A model generated the notes under the pieces. The model was given only the letters and a program-made list of their open reading frames with translations, searched no databases and had not been told where the DNA came from. From positions 72,798 to 136,797 of the forward strand of contig NZ_JBKHKJ010000012.1 of the NCBI RefSeq assembly GCF_046546515.1: 64,000 nt of DNA, in the 5' to 3' direction. The position numbers and the translations under genes were made by a program. Shown here piece after piece: positions 61,256 to 64,000 of the stretch (positions are counted from its first letter, which is position 1; every line of letters begins with the position of its first letter). This DNA comes from Parasediminibacterium sp046546515 (GTDB lineage: Bacteria > Bacteroidota > Bacteroidia > Chitinophagales > Chitinophagaceae).

Positions 61256-61410
61256 ACTTTATTATGTTGAACTGTATTTTATTCAAAATTGCTAAGAACA
61301 TCCAAAACTCACGTTAGTTAGTTATATTGTAGCGAAGGGACACAGCCATAAGCAATGCGGCCGTAGCGAAGATATTAGCGAGTGTGGCATGTACTAGCTA
61401 GGCAATAATC

Positions 61411-61516
61411 TAGTGAAGGCACGCATCAAAGACGGTGCGCTAGCAACAAGGGTTGGCGTGGACTAGCGGGAATTTAGGACGCACGTTGCAAAACAATGGT
61501 TGGCTTGGATTAGCAG
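61411..61516. repeat. Dispersed repeat with CTAGCAACAANGGTTGGC, copies 2 and 3
   Basis: Two tandem versions of the block at 57090-57144: TAGTGAAGGCACGC...GCTAGCAACAAGGGTTGGCGTGG (61411-61463) and GACGCACGTTGCAAAACAATGGTTGGCTTGGATTAGC (about 61478-61514). Words TAGCGAAGG and TAGCGAGTG at 61331-61385 belong to the same region. No gene is visible in 61316-61599. Confidence 0.55.
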
Positions 61517-61599
61517 GAGCAACTTTATAAACTTATTGCCTTATGCCTTATTTTTACAAGGGAAATATAAATTTTAGAAAGAAGACAAACCTCATAGAA

Positions 61600-61833
61600 A
61601 TGACAACTGCTGTGATTAGAAAAAAGCTGCATGACTATATTGCAAATGCAAGCGATAACAAAGTAAAAGGCATGTATTTACTCCTAGAAGACGAGGTAAG
61701 TAAAGAAAACGATTTTAGTCTTACTGAAAGCCATCTTGAAATATTAAAAAATGAAAAGAAGGCGCATTTGGAAGGTACATCAAAATCGTATGATTGGAAA
61801 GAAGCAAAAGAAATTATCAAGGGTTTGGCGTAA
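61600..61833 (+). CDS. Orphan antitoxin-like protein
   Basis: 77 aa from ATG 61600 (MTTAVIRKKLHDYIANASDNKVKGMYLLLEDEV); the frame could begin at 61543. The N-terminal helix and the acidic C-terminus ending in SYDWKEAKEIIKGL are typical of Bacteroidota antitoxins that precede RelE/ParE toxins, as I recall them. No toxin gene follows: the next gene is on the opposite strand and only 20 bases away. Either solitary or the toxin has been lost. Confidence 0.65.
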   Translation: MTTAVIRKKLHDYIANASDNKVKGMYLLLEDEVSKENDFSLTESHLEILKNEKKAHLEGTSKSYDWKEAKEIIKGLA

Positions 61834-61853
61834 AGTAGCTGGGATTTTAGCTA

Positions 61854-62567
61854 CTATTTATCAGGTTCGTATGAATAATATGCTATCCATTCTAAAAGTT
61901 TTTTTACAAGCATGTGTACCGTTGTACTTGAATTAGCCTCTATTGGCTTATGCCTACGCTGTTTTTCAAATAATACCTCAGCCCTACTAATTGCCAAAGC
62001 TTGATTTCCGATTTCATATATAATTTCTAGTATGTTAGCATTGCCATGCTCATATACAAATGTTGAGTAAGCTTTATTTTTTCTAATTTTTTCCTGTAAT
62101 AAATTATATACTTCTGCTCTTGGTAAAGAAATGGCACTGTCAACATTTGTGAGATGTAATAATAACCACAACTCAAATACTTCATTGCTATATGCGGGTT
62201 CAATGCTATTATCTTTTGCAATTTCAAATGCATCTTCAAATCTTTTAATTTTTGTAGCATTTTCATCAGCATCATCTTTATCAAAAACAGCCCAAACAAC
62301 ATCAACATCTTTTTTTGCTTCAAGCGAAAGCTTATCCCTTTCTTTTATTGCTTGCTCTACAACACCTTTTGCATCCCTGCCAGTTCCTACTGGTTTTAGA
62401 AATATTGTATCTTTTGGAATCTGCTTTTGAAAATGCTCAAAATATTCAGGCTCTGTGTTTTCGTCTTCGCATACAATTAGAAATAAATATTGATAGCGCT
62501 TAAATCGTACTGGCCTTTCTTCTAATTCCTTATCTTGGAATTTGTTTAGATTACCCCTTTTTGCCAT
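61854..62567 (-). CDS. RloB-like protein (putative defence effector)
   Basis: 237 aa. RloB-family (PF13707-type) features: N-terminal RYQYLFLIVCEDENTEPEYFEHFQ, then DVDVVWAVFDKDDADE, with acidic clusters suggesting metal-dependent chemistry, followed by AYSNEVFELWLLLHL and a C-terminal helical region. Families of this type are partnered with an AAA ATPase in RloAB/AbiL-type phage-exclusion systems. Start overlaps the end of the ATPase gene by 17 bases, so the two are translated together. Confidence 0.85.
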   Translation of the reverse strand: MAKRGNLNKFQDKELEERPVRFKRYQYLFLIVCEDENTEPEYFEHFQKQIPKDTIFLKPVGTGRDAKGVVEQAIKERDKLSLEAKKDVDVVWAVFDKDDADENATKIKRFEDAFEIAKDNSIEPAYSNEVFELWLLLHLTNVDSAISLPRAEVYNLLQEKIRKNKAYSTFVYEHGNANILEIIYEIGNQALAISRAEVLFEKQRRHKPIEANSSTTVHMLVKKLLEWIAYYSYEPDK

Positions 62568-63885
62568 TATTTTTCGATTTTAATGGTTTAAAAGGACTTA
62601 AAAATGGGACTGCTCCATACCTGCCTTCAAAATATCTTTTTTCTTTGTCTGTATCTGGCCTTTCTTTTTCAGATTTAGCGATGTTGTTTTCTCCTAGGTA
62701 AATAAAATCTGATAAAGAAAAAATTTCAGTGGATTCCCATTTGTTTTTTTCAGTAAAATAAATCTGATCTCTTCTCAAATTTGAATATGAAAGTAGATTT
62801 GTGTCGTGAGTAGCAAAAATTAACTGTGCTTTGTTTGGATTTGTTTTTTGATTTAAAAACATATTGATGGTGTCCAAGGTCAATAAAGGATGCATTTTTG
62901 CTTCGATTTCATCAATAATTAAAACGCCTCCATTTTTTAGAGCCCATAAAATGGGACCGCTTAGATGGAATGCCTTATTAGTACCTTTTGATTCTCTTTC
63001 ATCAAAATTCCAAGCAATGTTTTTACCCGTTTCGGTTCCGTCAGATGAATATATTTTATGCAAAGCAAGAACCGAATAGCTTTGAGAATCAGATAAATTT
63101 CTTATTAGCAAGCTCCTTGTGCTTTCATTAATGTTTTTAGGAAGGTCAGCTTCATCAAAGTCTTTTTTAGAAATATCAATTCCAACGAAACCTAGATTGA
63201 GTCTTAGAAGATATTCAGTTATATTTTCTCTGTCTAATTCATTGTCCCACATGCTAAGCGTTCTAATTTCTTCATCTTCTGTGTCAATGCCATCAATATT
63301 ATTAAAGTGTTTAAACCATTGAAATATGGTCTTGGCTTCTTCTATATTAAGCATGTCGCAAGTAGAAAGAAATAGAGCGTTTGGCCTTGTTGCTTCAATA
63401 GCAGCATCAATTACTTTAGTATTCCCTTTAAAGCCTGAGGATGCATCTATAGTATCTTCCCTTCTTAAAAACACTACGACTTCCCGTCCTTCGGATTTTC
63501 TATATAACCATTCGCTCACTATTGCCTCTTTTTGAAATTCAATACCATACCTATATTTATATTCTTGAACAATAAAAGTAATCTCAAATTTTGTCGGTTT
63601 TGATTCCCAACCTTCTCTAAGCAAAAATGGGTCGTAAGGCAACTTTGTTGTAGATGATGAACGTGCAGATAAATGAATAAGTTTGTCAAACAAGCCCATT
63701 GCAAGCAACAAATTACTTTTACCACTTCCATTCGCTCCGTAAATTGCTAAAGCATTTAAAGCACTATGTTTTCCTTTAGTAAAAATATTTTCTAAATATT
63801 CTTTTTGCTTTTGGGCTGGGATTAGGCTTAAAACCTGTTCTTCACCTATTGAGCGGTAGTTTGACACTCTAAACTCTATCAACAT
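62551..63885 (-). CDS. AAA15/AAA21-type ATPase (RloA-like, putative defence sensor)
   Basis: 444 aa. MLIEFRVSNYRSIGEEQVLSLIPA at the start and Walker A AIYGANGSGKSNLLLAM (about 48-64); Walker B NGGVLIIDEIEAKMHPLL (about 320-337) and the switch His in LIFATHDTNLLS. This is the ABC-like OLD/RloA ATPase type without a nuclease domain of its own. With the RloB-like gene it forms a candidate two-gene defence module similar to AbiL (AbiLi/AbiLii) as I recall that system. Confidence 0.88.
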   Translation of the reverse strand: MLIEFRVSNYRSIGEEQVLSLIPAQKQKEYLENIFTKGKHSALNALAIYGANGSGKSNLLLAMGLFDKLIHLSARSSSTTKLPYDPFLLREGWESKPTKFEITFIVQEYKYRYGIEFQKEAIVSEWLYRKSEGREVVVFLRREDTIDASSGFKGNTKVIDAAIEATRPNALFLSTCDMLNIEEAKTIFQWFKHFNNIDGIDTEDEEIRTLSMWDNELDRENITEYLLRLNLGFVGIDISKKDFDEADLPKNINESTRSLLIRNLSDSQSYSVLALHKIYSSDGTETGKNIAWNFDERESKGTNKAFHLSGPILWALKNGGVLIIDEIEAKMHPLLTLDTINMFLNQKTNPNKAQLIFATHDTNLLSYSNLRRDQIYFTEKNKWESTEIFSLSDFIYLGENNIAKSEKERPDTDKEKRYFEGRYGAVPFLSPFKPLKSKNNGKKG

Positions 63886-63907
63886 GGCTTATTTTGAATA
63901 ATTTCAT

Positions 63908-63915
63908 CAAAAATA
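63908..63915 (-). promoter_or_regulatory. Candidate -7 box (TATTTTTG) of the RloA/RloB-type genes
   Basis: On the minus strand TATTTTTG fits TAnnTTTG and sits 22 bases before the ATG at 63885. No TTTG -33 element was found at the usual distance, so the call is weak. Confidence 0.35.
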
Positions 63916-64000
63916 CAATAGTTCGGTATATTTTCTTTGGTTTTATACAAAAGGGGATAGTTTTTTTGAGGCAAGGGACTATCAATGTAAATAGACTTAA

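Larger units (their letters stand above)
60329..61314 (-). mobile_element. IS982-type insertion sequence
   Basis: Terminal inverted repeats AACGTGAGTTTTGGATGTT (60328-60346) and its exact reverse complement (61297-61315). If the element is taken as ACGTG...CACGT it is 986 bp and is flanked by the six-base direct repeat TAGTTA on both sides, a plausible target duplication. The contents are a two-frame transposase of the IS982 pattern on the minus strand. The element lies in a gap and does not interrupt a recognised gene. Confidence 0.85.

Noticed and set aside
61751..61936. Short plus-strand frame after the antitoxin as a toxin gene
   Set aside because: It overlaps the antitoxin in another frame and then the end of the RloB-type gene; composition and position do not fit a RelE/ParE toxin.

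Overview
The window looks like chromosomal DNA from a Bacteroidota bacterium, most likely of the Chitinophagales/Chitinophagaceae type (inferred from gene content, not from rRNA). The pointers are: low GC; candidate -7 boxes of the Bacteroidota form TAnnTTTG; weak or absent Shine-Dalgarno sequences; two very large secreted proteins with type IX secretion (T9SS) sorting domains; a TonB-dependent receptor paired with a DUF4249 lipoprotein; a C-terminal-LuxR regulator pair; a carotenoid pair behind an ECF sigma factor; and the order birA / rsfS-ftsH-LUD.

Layout. 1-800: non-coding repeats and a transposase remnant. 0.8-2.7 kb: two tandem 6-pyruvoyl-tetrahydropterin synthase paralogues and folE (pterin synthesis from GTP). 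2.8-10.3 kb: ordinary metabolism (aldo/keto reductase, fabH, glutathione peroxidase, Gfo/Idh oxidoreductase) and a carbonic anhydrase beside a SulP anion transporter. 10.7-14.3 kb: small exported protein, ECF sigma factor, crtI, crtB. 14.3-22 kb: birA, rsfS, ftsH, a LUD protein, lpxH and a mechanosensitive channel. 22-33.7 kb: a polysaccharide-utilisation-like locus without SusC/SusD: three related secreted lyase-like proteins, a cellulase-like protein, a phytanoyl-CoA-dioxygenase-like protein, an MFS sugar porter, a GH88/GH105-type unsaturated uronyl hydrolase, a heparinase II/III-type lyase and a divergent AraC regulator; the relic of a second AraC gene lies inside it. 34-47 kb: a surface-protein region with two T9SS proteins (917 and 2178 aa) built from related WELGG/AKWDG repeats, on either side of two tandem LuxR-type regulators and a small lipoprotein. 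47-55 kb: phosphopantetheinyl transferase, L,D-transpeptidase, hybrid histidine kinase plus stand-alone receiver, DUF4249 protein and TonB receptor. 55-60 kb: degraded oxidoreductase, YdeI-like protein, aquaporin, and an MBOAT/SGNH acyl-transfer pair. 60.3-61.3 kb: a complete IS982-type element. 61.6-63.9 kb: an orphan antitoxin-like gene and a RloA/RloB-type ATPase-effector pair (AbiL-like candidate phage defence).

The most unusual structure is non-coding. A ~400-bp element occurs twice in inverted orientation (18.6-19.2 kb and 57.2-57.6 kb); each copy holds a degenerate array of ~11-base units of the type GTGCTTATTTT between conserved flanks. Two further AT-rich short-word arrays (about 175-290 and 40117-40253) have a similar layout but different words. 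A hairpin-containing block is duplicated upstream of the lipoprotein gene and the 2178-aa gene, next to the LuxR pair, and a 33-bp palindrome recurs four times in the same region. These are the parts least explained by known gene families.
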